Part shown: positions 1 to 6,195 of the stretch, piece after piece
Position numbering within the stretch: the first letter of the stretch is position 1
How the letters are laid out: every line of letters begins with the position of its first letter
Source of the DNA: an uncultured Bacillota bacterium
GTDB taxonomy: Bacteria > Bacillota_I > Bacilli_A > Erysipelotrichales > Erysipelotrichaceae
Assembly (NCBI GenBank): GCA_937919165.1
Contig: CALFPO010000012.1
Span: 1 to 8,575 of the forward strand
Length of the DNA stretch: 8,575 nt
Reading direction: 5' to 3'
Translations under genes and position numbers: made by a program
Notes under the pieces: model-generated
Told to the model about the DNA's origin: nothing
The model's database searches: none
What the model saw: the letters and a program-made list of their open reading frames with translations, nothing else

Positions 1-22
1 GGTTATATTTCCGGTTATATTT
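1..22. repeat. Short direct repeat at window edge
   Basis: The ten-base unit GGTTATATTT occurs at 1-10 and again at 13-22, separated by CC. It lies beyond the terminator of the acyltransferase gene, and no gene covers it. It could be part of a regulatory region of a gene outside the window, or chance in AT-rich DNA. Nothing else is recognised in 23-80. Confidence 0.35.
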
Positions 23-83
23 TTATGCTATGTCGAGAAATCCACATTACATATCAAGACTTTTCCACATTGTTTTATACAAA

Positions 84-120
84 AAATCCCACCGATCAGC
101 ATCTATTTTGGGTGGGATTT
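84..120 (-). terminator. Rho-independent terminator of the acyltransferase gene
   Basis: A perfect 10-bp stem pairs AAATCCCACC (84-93) with GGTGGGATTT (111-120) around a 17-nt loop. Read on the minus strand the stem ends in a run of T (complement of the A run at 81-86), the classic intrinsic terminator layout. It begins 25 nt past the stop codon of the acyltransferase gene. Confidence 0.85.
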
Positions 121-144
121 GTTGGTGTTTATATTGGTTTTTTG

Positions 145-1263
145 CTACTTGCTGGTCTTCTTCAAAACCGCTTCTCTGGCCAGAATGAACATCGATGTAA
201 AGAAGATGGTTAATGCAACCATAATGATGTTGTTCAAGCCGATGGCATCTGAACCAGGTTTGCCTGTCAGACCCATGCAGTCGCTTATGACGCGCATGAT
301 TGAGCCGTGGACAAACAGGAACAGCAGAGAGTTCTTTCCAAACCAGATGAAGAATCTTCCGACAACCGGTATCTTGGTGATATAGCGACCAAGAGTAATC
401 ATGATGTATGTTCCGACAAATCCGCAGATGACGGTCAGATATGTCTCAAGTGGTCCAAGAACCATGTTGACTCTGCCGCCAGAGAACATGCCTACTCTAT
501 TGGCTGATATCTGCAAAGCTATCGACATGCCAATTGATGCAAGCAGATTCGCGAGCCTCCACTTCCATGAGGACTCTTCGCCCGTCAGCACATTCATCTT
601 CTTCATCAATGTGCCCAGCAACATGAATGAAGCAACAGCTGGTGCAACCTCAATGCCCCAAGGCAGTTCAATGTTTAAGAACAGCAGCAGAACGGTGATG
701 CTCGCAAGACCGAAGATTACAGATGCCATGCGCTTGTTGTCCTTTACGGCATATGGAGCCACTGCATAGAAGATAAGCGAAGCCACAAACAGATACTTTA
801 CAAACCAGGTTGGTCCCAAAGCCTGGGCAACCAGAGTTCTGCTTGCGTCAAGTCCAAGCTTTCCTGCTAACGGATCAGTGATCCAGAAGGCAATGAATGA
901 TTTTACTAGCGGCATGACTGTAGTCTCGCCACGAACAACCATATATGCGCCAAGGATAATCCACAAAGCAAGCGTAAACTTGAAGAACGATGAAAGCAGC
1001 TGCTTTGAGCGGATCTTTATGGTCTCCCAATACGATACATCTTTAGATCTATAGTTATAGCCTGCCATTACGACATAGAATGGCATGGCATAGCCGAAGA
1101 TAGATACCATGATGATCGAAAACAGTGACGATAGCTGCAGATCTCTTCCGCCAGCCGAGAACAGTGTGGTGGAATGCGTAACGATTACTGCCAGCATCGC
1201 CAGACCCTTGGCTGCATCCTGTTCAATCATTCTACCCTTTTTCTTTTCTGCTACCTTTTCCAT
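145..1263 (-). CDS. Membrane acyltransferase (acyltransferase family 3, fucose 4-O-acetylase-like)
   Basis: A 372-residue integral membrane protein of the acyltransferase-3 family, which moves acyl (often acetyl) groups onto sugars of surface polysaccharides or other extracytoplasmic acceptors. A short charged N-terminus is followed by about ten hydrophobic segments. The first contains the family's catalytic histidine in AVIVTHS (His30); later hallmarks are GPTWFVKYLF and, near the C-terminus, FGKNSLLFLFVHG. Length is normal for the single-domain family. The open frame runs 18 nt further upstream to a TTG, but the ATG at 1263 has AGGAG at 1269-1273 with 5-nt spacing, so it is the better start. 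A perfect TATAAT lies about 40 nt upstream and a terminator follows the gene, so it is probably its own transcription unit, possibly with read-through from the nitroreductase gene. The acceptor substrate cannot be inferred. Confidence 0.88.
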   Translation of the reverse strand: MEKVAEKKKGRMIEQDAAKGLAMLAVIVTHSTTLFSAGGRDLQLSSLFSIIMVSIFGYAMPFYVVMAGYNYRSKDVSYWETIKIRSKQLLSSFFKFTLALWIILGAYMVVRGETTVMPLVKSFIAFWITDPLAGKLGLDASRTLVAQALGPTWFVKYLFVASLIFYAVAPYAVKDNKRMASVIFGLASITVLLLFLNIELPWGIEVAPAVASFMLLGTLMKKMNVLTGEESSWKWRLANLLASIGMSIALQISANRVGMFSGGRVNMVLGPLETYLTVICGFVGTYIMITLGRYITKIPVVGRFFIWFGKNSLLFLFVHGSIMRVISDCMGLTGKPGSDAIGLNNIIMVALTIFFTSMFILAREAVLKKTSK

Positions 1264-1268
1264 ATAAT

Positions 1269-1273
1269 CTCCT
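1269..1273 (-). promoter_or_regulatory. Ribosome binding site deciding the acyltransferase start
   Basis: AGGAG on the minus strand, 5 nt before the ATG at 1263. It falls inside the longer TTG-initiated frame, so it argues for the shorter protein. Confidence 0.8.
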
Positions 1274-1302
1274 GTGCGCAAATGTTGGTTGCGACTTAAT
1301 TA

Positions 1303-1308
1303 ATTATA
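1303..1308 (-). promoter_or_regulatory. Candidate -10 box for the acyltransferase gene
   Basis: A perfect TATAAT on the minus strand, in the 66-nt gap after the nitroreductase gene. Transcription from here would give a leader of roughly 30 nt. No convincing -35 box stands at 16-18 nt upstream, so the call rests on the -10 box and its position. A 5-bp inverted repeat (CGCAA/TTGCG, 1277-1293) sits in the predicted leader just before the ribosome binding site. Confidence 0.4.
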
Positions 1309-1329
1309 TTATCTTTCCGATCAATATAT

Positions 1330-1839
1330 CTAATCCACGATATGTACATATTCTTCTTTATATTGGTCTCGAGGCTCTCTTGTCTCGGCAGGATGACCAA
1401 TATAGATGATATTTAATGGAACATGCCTATTTGGAAGATCAAGGATCTCTGCCACATTCTTTGCGGCCTCCTTCTGTGGATAGATTCCACACCATACAGA
1501 GCCTAATCCCATATCGACAGCACGAAGCAGGATGTTCTCAGTTGCGGCACTGCAGTCCTGCACCCAGAATTCTGACATCTTCAACGGAAGCATCCTAAGC
1601 TTGTTTCCGCAGACTATGATGGCCAATGGCGCATCCATCTTTGTGTATCTTGACGCTCCCTTAAGCTTTTCAAGCTTCTGTTTGTCTGTCACGGCATAGA
1701 ATTCCCATGGTGTCCTATTGACGGCGCTAGGTCCCGACATCGCTGCATGCATCAGTTCATCTATCTCTTCCTTCGTAATCTTTTCGTCAGTAAATTTCCT
1801 GATGCTTCTTCTAGCCTGCAAAGCTTCCTTTACTTCCAT
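1330..1839 (-). CDS. Nitroreductase-family FMN oxidoreductase
   Basis: A 169-residue member of the nitroreductase/FMN reductase fold: cytosolic, usually dimeric enzymes that use NAD(P)H to reduce nitro compounds, quinones or other electrophiles. Visible family features are RRSIRKF (residues 10-16, FMN phosphate binding), PSAVNRTPWEF (37-47), the helix DCSAATENILLRAVDMGLGSVW (95-116), and a C-terminal IGHPAE resembling the usual GYPAE. Length fits the short clade. Two in-frame ATGs exist, at 1845 and 1839. The AGGGAG motif touches the first directly and sits 6 nt from the second, so 1839 is preferred. A TGG-TAAAAT extended -10 box lies just upstream, after the terminator of the AcnX operon, so it seems separately transcribed. 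The physiological substrate is unknown; proximity to another flavin reductase may be coincidental. Confidence 0.92.
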   Translation of the reverse strand: MEVKEALQARRSIRKFTDEKITKEEIDELMHAAMSGPSAVNRTPWEFYAVTDKQKLEKLKGASRYTKMDAPLAIIVCGNKLRMLPLKMSEFWVQDCSAATENILLRAVDMGLGSVWCGIYPQKEAAKNVAEILDLPNRHVPLNIIYIGHPAETREPRDQYKEEYVHIVD

Positions 1840-1845
1840 AGCCAT

Positions 1846-1851
1846 CTCCCT
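1846..1851 (-). promoter_or_regulatory. Ribosome binding site deciding the nitroreductase start
   Basis: AGGGAG on the minus strand has zero spacing to the ATG at 1845 but a normal 6 nt to the ATG at 1839. It therefore selects the downstream start, shortening the protein by two residues. Confidence 0.75.
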
Positions 1852-1862
1852 TCGTTTCTATG

Positions 1863-1871
1863 ATTTTACCA
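1863..1871 (-). promoter_or_regulatory. Candidate extended -10 promoter for the nitroreductase gene
   Basis: On the minus strand the bases read TGGTAAAAT: a TGN extension followed by TAAAAT (5 of 6 to consensus). It lies about 24 nt before the chosen start and directly beyond the T-tract of the preceding terminator. No good -35 box is seen, which is tolerated with an extended -10. Confidence 0.45.
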
Positions 1872-1884
1872 TGTAAATACACAA

Positions 1885-1905
1885 AAGCTCCCTTTTGGGG
1901 AGCTT
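1885..1905 (-). terminator. Rho-independent terminator of the flavoprotein-AcnX operon
   Basis: An 8-bp perfect stem pairs AAGCTCCC (1885-1892) with GGGAGCTT (1898-1905) around a 5-nt loop. On the minus strand it is followed by TTTTGTGTATTT. It lies a few bases beyond the stop codon of the small AcnX subunit gene and separates the operon from the nitroreductase gene. Confidence 0.85.
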
Positions 1906-1911
1906 ATCTGT

Positions 1912-2355
1912 TTAGTCAACGACTACCGTTCCATCTTCCTTGATGGTGATGTTCATTCCATCCTTTACATAATTCAGGAACTCATCGCCCAGGGAATCGA
2001 TAACAGGCATCGTAACATTGTCTAGCCATACTGATGTCAGTACAGCACCAGCACATGCCAGAGAGTCGATCTTATTGGAGAACAGCATGCAGGCAGGATT
2101 CCTGTTCATGCTGCAGGCACAATAGAGCACCAGACCGCCAGTGGTAGAGCCGATGGTCTGAGGCAGGCACAATGCCTTGTTGTAGATTGGCTTGCCATAG
2201 AGGTCAGGATTGTTCTGATCGCCAACCTTAACCTTCTTGTCGCCAAACTGCAGAGCTGACTGAAGCGAAGCAAGCGTATTGAAGCCCTCATGGGTAACTA
2301 CGGCCTCAGCTGTGCATGTTCCAGGAGTGACTACTCTTCCTTTGAACTCTTTCAT
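1912..2355 (-). CDS. Aconitase X small subunit (swivel domain, DUF126)
   Basis: A 147-residue protein matching the separate swivelling domain of two-subunit aconitase X enzymes. The N-terminus shows the family opening FKGRVVTPGTCTAEAVV. The central LPQTIGSTTGG (residues 64-74) is the loop that supplies the catalytic serine (probably Ser70), and NPACMLF plus the later TMPVID fit the rest of the fold. In the members I recall, the residues before GS are usually glycine followed by a basic residue; here they read TI, which may mark a different substrate. The gene starts one base after the stop codon of the large-subunit gene, with AAGGAGG at 2364-2370 lying inside that gene, so the two are surely co-translated. 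The protein is expected to form an obligate cytosolic complex with the large subunit. It is too short to act alone. Confidence 0.9.
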   Translation of the reverse strand: MKEFKGRVVTPGTCTAEAVVTHEGFNTLASLQSALQFGDKKVKVGDQNNPDLYGKPIYNKALCLPQTIGSTTGGLVLYCACSMNRNPACMLFSNKIDSLACAGAVLTSVWLDNVTMPVIDSLGDEFLNYVKDGMNITIKEDGTVVVD

Positions 2356-2356
2356 C

Positions 2357-3631
2357 TTACTTGCCTCCTTTCGTGATCTTCTCTAAGATCTCTTCTTCTG
2401 TATAGAACCTTGCAGTTGTGTATGTTCTCAGCTTATTGCTTGAAGTGATTACTGGCATACTCTTGCAGAGCGGATTGTTCATGTACATCAATGGGCAGAT
2501 GTATGACAGAATGACGCCTGTCTTCTCAAGCCTTGGATAGTATTCTGTCTTCTTGAATTCCTTCAGAACGCCAGGAGCGGCAGTGAAGACAGTAGGAATG
2601 ACAACCTGAGAATTGCCGGCTTCATTGAGTGCTGTCTCGACTCTGTCAGTCCAATCCTTCAGCTGCTGCAGAGACATATGCGGACATCCCATGAAGCACA
2701 GTTTTGGCTTGGCATCCTTGTTCTTCCAGATGACTGGATATGAGTTCTTGACTCTTTCAAGTTCTGCATCGTCGATGACATATTCCTTTGCGCCCTTGAC
2801 GATCAGATCTCTGCCCATTTCCTTTGCTTCAGGAGTGAGCTTATCGATATGATACAGACCTACAGCGCCGTTGCTGGCGGTAGCTGCACCAAAGTCCTTC
2901 AGATATGTTGTAGCTTCTTCATTGAGTTCCTTGCCGATCCACTTGTCCAAGCCGATGACATATGGAACATCCTCCATTACCTTCATGCCGATGGCGCTTC
3001 CAAGCAGCTGAGCTTCTGGCTTCTTGGTGGTCTTGATCGTAACCTTCCAGGTTGCCTTTCTTCCTTCATCAGTCAATAGTCCAAAGTAAGGAACATAGCC
3101 AACGATAGAACCCATCAGGTCCATGATGCCAGAGTTACGGTTGCATCTTGCGCCCAATACGGAGTTGGCATAAACGACTGCTGATGATTCTGACCAAGAA
3201 AGGACATCGCCCTTCTTTGGCGTATTGCCTACCTCATGCATGTAGCACGTGCAGGTGAATGCATCATCATCCAACAAGCCAAGCTTCTGAAGCTGCTTCT
3301 CGTAGAAAGCCTGTTTAGAATACATGAACTTCTTGAAGATCAGATTCTGCAGAATGTTTGCGGGAACGTTTGGATCTAGTGGTCTTGGGTCAGCCGTGAA
3401 TTTCTGTCCGCTGACAGCACCAGCTTCAAGCAGCTTATCCATCAGATCATATACCGGATCCAGCATGCCTAGACCGAATGATGTTACCAGGTGGTTGTAT
3501 TCGGATGTGACAGGAACCATCTTTGTCGCATCGAACGCTTCACCAAACATCACCAGCGATTTCATTACCTTGGCAAGGACTTCACCGTTCTTGCCTTCCA
3601 ATATCTCTTTCTGTTGTTTTGTGAGTTTCAT
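2357..3631 (-). CDS. Aconitase X large catalytic subunit (DUF521)
   Basis: A 424-residue catalytic subunit of aconitase X, a cytosolic Fe-S hydro-lyase. Characterised relatives dehydrate cis-3-hydroxy-L-proline (bacteria) or mevalonate 5-phosphate (archaea). Hallmarks in order: FTCTCYMHEVGNTPKKGD (residues 125-142), ESSAVVYANSVLGAR (148-162), the cysteine motif LCFMGCPHMSL (311-321), and the C-terminal YICPLMYMNNP and SSNKLRTYTTARF (397-409). Cys127, Cys316 and Cys379 are reasonable Fe-S ligand candidates; Cys312 and Cys389 are extra. After VLGAR the usual threonine is Cys163 and the following residues read NRNSG, unlike the common NREG form. Length fits the split (two-subunit) class. The ribosome binding site (AAGGGGG, 3636-3642) overlaps the stop codon of the flavoprotein gene upstream, showing translational coupling. 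Substrate is not predictable from the sequence alone. Confidence 0.93.
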   Translation of the reverse strand: MKLTKQQKEILEGKNGEVLAKVMKSLVMFGEAFDATKMVPVTSEYNHLVTSFGLGMLDPVYDLMDKLLEAGAVSGQKFTADPRPLDPNVPANILQNLIFKKFMYSKQAFYEKQLQKLGLLDDDAFTCTCYMHEVGNTPKKGDVLSWSESSAVVYANSVLGARCNRNSGIMDLMGSIVGYVPYFGLLTDEGRKATWKVTIKTTKKPEAQLLGSAIGMKVMEDVPYVIGLDKWIGKELNEEATTYLKDFGAATASNGAVGLYHIDKLTPEAKEMGRDLIVKGAKEYVIDDAELERVKNSYPVIWKNKDAKPKLCFMGCPHMSLQQLKDWTDRVETALNEAGNSQVVIPTVFTAAPGVLKEFKKTEYYPRLEKTGVILSYICPLMYMNNPLCKSMPVITSSNKLRTYTTARFYTEEEILEKITKGGK

Positions 3632-3640
3632 ATTTCCCCC

Positions 3641-5692
3641 TTATATCTTCATGGCGACTTCATATGCACGCCAAATAACGCTTCTGAGGTTTCCTACCTG
3701 CTTGCAGTCACCGACCAGTTTAACCTTTGATGACTCTTCAGCTAATGGCGTAGGAATGTATCCGGCAGAAGAAATCACACTATCGCACTTGACGGAGATT
3801 TCGTTTCCATCCTTATCGGTGCAGATGATTTCCTTATCCTTTACTTCCTTCAGCATGGTGTTCAGATATACAGGAACCTTCTTCCATGCGAACCATTCTC
3901 TTAGATATGAAGAATTGGCCAGGCAGACACCAGTCTGGGCAACCAGGTCGTTCTTCATTTCAACGATCGATACCTTCTTGCCTTGCAGAGCCAGTTCATA
4001 AGCTATTTCACAGCCTGTCAGGCCTCCACCGATGACAGCGACGTTCTTTCCGACCTTTGCGCCATTGAGGAAATCACATGCCTCAATTGTCTTGTCGAAG
4101 CCAGGCACATTGAGCTTTCTAGCCTTAGAGCCTGTAGCTATTACGATGTCCTTGCCTTCAAATCTAGACAAGTCTTCAATCTTTTCGTTCAGATGAATTT
4201 CGATATCCAGATCCTTCATCTTCTTGCGGTACCAAGCCAACAGATCTCTCAGCTTGCCCTTATAGCTCTCTGAGCTTGCTGGAATGAAGGTACCTCCAAG
4301 CTTATCGCTTGCTTCATAGATGATCGGATTGTGTCCTCTCAGCTTGAGCACACGTGCAGTCTCCATGCCGCCGATGCCGCCACCGATGATGATGACATCC
4401 TTAGGATTGCTGGTCTTCTTGATGTAGTGCTTATTTGTCTGCATCGTTTCAGCGTTGACTGCACATCTGGCCAGATGCAACGAATCAGACAATGCCTGAT
4501 CGTTTGGAACGCCTTCGTAATGGCACATATTGAAGCAGCCGTTGTGGCAAAGGATACATGGACGGATATCATCAACCTGATCATTCATGATCTTGGTGAT
4601 CCATTCTCTATCAGCCAGGAATTGTCTTGCGAAGCCAGCACCATCAAGCTTACCCTGCTTGATAGCCTTGGCAGCTGTTGCAGGATCAAGTCTTCCGGCA
4701 CATACGACTGGAATGTCGCAGAAGTTCTTGATGTGCTCAACATCTTCCAGGTTACAGTTTTCAGGCATATATACAGGAGGATGAGCCCAGTACCAAGCAT
4801 CGTATGTTCCGTTATCGCAGTTGAGCATATCGTATCCAGCATCCTGCAGGAACTTTACGGCCTTCTCTGACTCTTCCATGTCACGACCTACTTCTTCATA
4901 TTCTTCACCAGGAAGCGCACCCTGTCTGAAGCCCTTTGTCTTTGAGACTACAGAATATCTAAGCGATACAGGGAAGTCTTTTCCGCATTCCTTCTTGATG
5001 GCTTTGACGATCTCGGCAGCGAATCTGTAACGATTGTCGAACGATCCGCCATATTCGTCTGTTCTCTTGTTGACATAGTTCAAAGTAAACTGGTCAAGCA
5101 GATAACCTTCATGGACAGCGTGAACCTCAACACCATCGACACCGGCATCCTTCAGCTTCTTTGCGCTTAACGCAAACGAATTGATGAACTCCTGAATCTC
5201 TTCCTTGGTCATCTCTCTTGAAGGAACCTTGTCTGACCATCTGTTTGGCGATGGCGATGCAGTTGCAGTAATCTTGTCCAGATTCATGAATGGCTTAGAG
5301 ATGACATTCAGCACTGGAGTCGTATATAACGTTTCCATCATCTTAGAAACCGTGAACGATCTACCGAATCCTGCTGTCAGCTGCACAAACAGCTTAGCTC
5401 CTGTCTTGTGGAATTCAGGCATCCACTTCTTGAGATCAGCATACATCTTGTCGTTCTTGTGCAGCCACTGGCCAAACATTGGGTTGTATACCGGCTGACA
5501 GCCAGGCAATACAAGACCACAGTTGTTCTTGGCTACCTCAAGAATGAACTCTGCACCAGCCTTATCGAAATGGTTGTTCTCCATCCATCCCAGAAGGTTG
5601 GTACCACCCATGGAGGTCAGGACAAATCTGTTCTTGATTTCACAGTTGCCTATCTTCCATGGTGTAAATAATGATTCATACTTCTTTTCCAT
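3641..5692 (-). CDS. NADH:flavin oxidoreductase, old yellow enzyme / 2,4-dienoyl-CoA reductase type with Fe-S and FAD domains
   Basis: A 683-residue three-part flavoprotein, close in length to E. coli FadH. Residues about 6-370 form an FMN-binding TIM barrel: FTPWKIGNCEIKNRF at the start, HAVHEGYLLDQF (191-202) at the active site, then NKRTDEYGGSFDNRYRF. A [4Fe-4S] cluster site follows (Cys379, Cys382, Cys386, and probably Cys410 before AVN). Next come two Rossmann motifs, IIIGGGIGGMETA with acidic Glu460 (FAD) and VAVIGGGLTGCE (553-562, NAD(P)H). Such enzymes pass electrons from NAD(P)H through FAD and Fe-S to FMN and reduce activated C=C bonds. HEGYLLDQF resembles, from memory, the bile-acid BaiCD/BaiH group of gut Clostridia, but no other bai gene is present. 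It is the first gene of an operon with both AcnX subunits, 9 nt apart. AGGAG at 5701-5705 supports the start with 8-nt spacing. Substrate unknown. Confidence 0.93.
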   Translation of the reverse strand: MEKKYESLFTPWKIGNCEIKNRFVLTSMGGTNLLGWMENNHFDKAGAEFILEVAKNNCGLVLPGCQPVYNPMFGQWLHKNDKMYADLKKWMPEFHKTGAKLFVQLTAGFGRSFTVSKMMETLYTTPVLNVISKPFMNLDKITATASPSPNRWSDKVPSREMTKEEIQEFINSFALSAKKLKDAGVDGVEVHAVHEGYLLDQFTLNYVNKRTDEYGGSFDNRYRFAAEIVKAIKKECGKDFPVSLRYSVVSKTKGFRQGALPGEEYEEVGRDMEESEKAVKFLQDAGYDMLNCDNGTYDAWYWAHPPVYMPENCNLEDVEHIKNFCDIPVVCAGRLDPATAAKAIKQGKLDGAGFARQFLADREWITKIMNDQVDDIRPCILCHNGCFNMCHYEGVPNDQALSDSLHLARCAVNAETMQTNKHYIKKTSNPKDVIIIGGGIGGMETARVLKLRGHNPIIYEASDKLGGTFIPASSESYKGKLRDLLAWYRKKMKDLDIEIHLNEKIEDLSRFEGKDIVIATGSKARKLNVPGFDKTIEACDFLNGAKVGKNVAVIGGGLTGCEIAYELALQGKKVSIVEMKNDLVAQTGVCLANSSYLREWFAWKKVPVYLNTMLKEVKDKEIICTDKDGNEISVKCDSVISSAGYIPTPLAEESSKVKLVGDCKQVGNLRSVIWRAYEVAMKI

Positions 5693-5726
5693 GAATTTTG
5701 CTCCTATTTGTTAAAAATTTATCAAT

Positions 5727-5751
5727 CAAATTGTATCATATTGTCGATTTG
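5727..5751. promoter_or_regulatory. Promoter and possible operator of the flavoprotein-AcnX operon
   Basis: On the minus strand TGATACAAT (5730-5738) is an extended -10 box (TGN plus TACAAT), giving a leader of about 30 nt before the ATG at 5692. It lies within an imperfect 25-bp inverted repeat whose outer arms are CAAAT (5727-5731) and ATTTG (5747-5751). An alternative -35-like TCGACA is also present (5740-5745). An operator overlapping the -10 box would suit repression, but the palindrome is weak in its centre. Confidence 0.4.
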
Positions 5752-5778
5752 TTTTTTCATCAAAAGACGCATATTTCT

Positions 5779-5790
5779 GAAACATGTTTC
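5779..5790. promoter_or_regulatory. 12-bp perfect palindrome upstream of the flavoprotein-AcnX operon
   Basis: GAAACATGTTTC is a perfect palindrome about 90 bp before the flavoprotein start codon and upstream of its candidate -10 box, in the divergent region shared with mazE. The position would suit a binding site for an activator or a repressor. No regulator gene is present in the window. Confidence 0.35.
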
Positions 5791-5862
5791 CTGTGTGTTA
5801 ATATCTCTTTTGCACCTGGTTGTACACCGCAAATATCGCTGCTCTTTTCTTGAAAACAGAAA

Positions 5863-5900
5863 TTGATGCAACAAAACATATGATATGCAACGTATATCAA
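5863..5900 (+). promoter_or_regulatory. Repeat-rich operator-like region before mazE
   Basis: ATGCAAC occurs twice in direct orientation (5866-5872 and 5885-5891), the palindrome CATAT-G-ATATG sits at 5877-5887, and TTGAT/ATCAA (5863-5867, 5896-5900) bracket the block. Toxin-antitoxin operons of this family are autorepressed by binding repeated or alternating palindromes just upstream of the antitoxin gene, and this block ends 14 nt before the mazE start. It may be the fossil of that operator. Confidence 0.4.
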
Positions 5901-5914
5901 GAGGTGAAGCAAAC

Positions 5915-6195
5915 ATGACAGAAGTAACAATATCAAAATGAGGCAATAGCCCGGGCTTTAGAATACCGAAAAACATAGTCAAATCACTTAAGCTCAAGGA
6001 AGAAGATAAATTATCCTTATTAGAATCTGAAAATTCATTTAGTTCCGTTAAAAAGACAAATGCAACCATAGAAGATGTATTATGTAACTTCTACGGCAAA
6101 AGCATCGATGAAATATTAGATATGAAAATAGTTGACGACAAAGGCGAATTGAATTGGATTGGGGCGATGACGTCGGCTTTGAGGTAATCAAATAA
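5915..6195 (+). pseudogene. mazE: Broken MazE-family antitoxin gene
   Basis: The frame opens MTEVTISK, then an in-frame TGA (5939-5941), then GNSPGFRIPKNIVKSLKLKE. This is the MazE/AbrB DNA-binding motif K-W-G-N-S-x-G-x-R-I-P with the tryptophan codon TGG changed to TGA. The frame continues through a plausible MazE body. Near the end AATTG is present twice in tandem (6147-6156); removing one copy restores GELDWGDDVGFEVIK and a TAA whose last base is the first base of the mazF ATG (TAATG). That is the expected coupled arrangement, so this is the original frame. A good ribosome binding site (GAGGTG, 5901-5906) remains. MazE normally neutralises MazF and represses the operon; here a product would stop after 8 residues. 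The stretch is strikingly AT-rich: 6001-6060 has 14 G/C in 60, against 36 in 60 at 4321-4380. Confidence 0.85.

Noticed and set aside
1912..3631. Mevalonate 5-phosphate dehydratase of the archaeal mevalonate pathway
   Set aside because: The split subunit layout would allow it, but the organism looks bacterial and no UbiD-type decarboxylase or other mevalonate gene is nearby.
3324..4001. Long plus-strand open frame (225 codons) across the junction of the flavoprotein and AcnX genes
   Set aside because: It lies opposite two well-supported genes, and its serine/phenylalanine-rich translation is typical of a reverse-strand shadow.
4331..4870. Plus-strand open frame of 179 codons
   Set aside because: It is fully contained opposite the flavoprotein coding sequence and shows no recognisable domain.
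3641..5692. Bile-acid 7-dehydroxylation (bai) gene
   Set aside because: The active-site wording resembles BaiCD/BaiH, but no other bai gene is present and the partner genes encode AcnX, so a bile-acid role is not supported.
5722..6069. Minus-strand open frame of 115 codons
   Set aside because: It runs antisense to the recognisable mazE sequence, lacks a plausible ribosome binding site, and its translation shows no family features.
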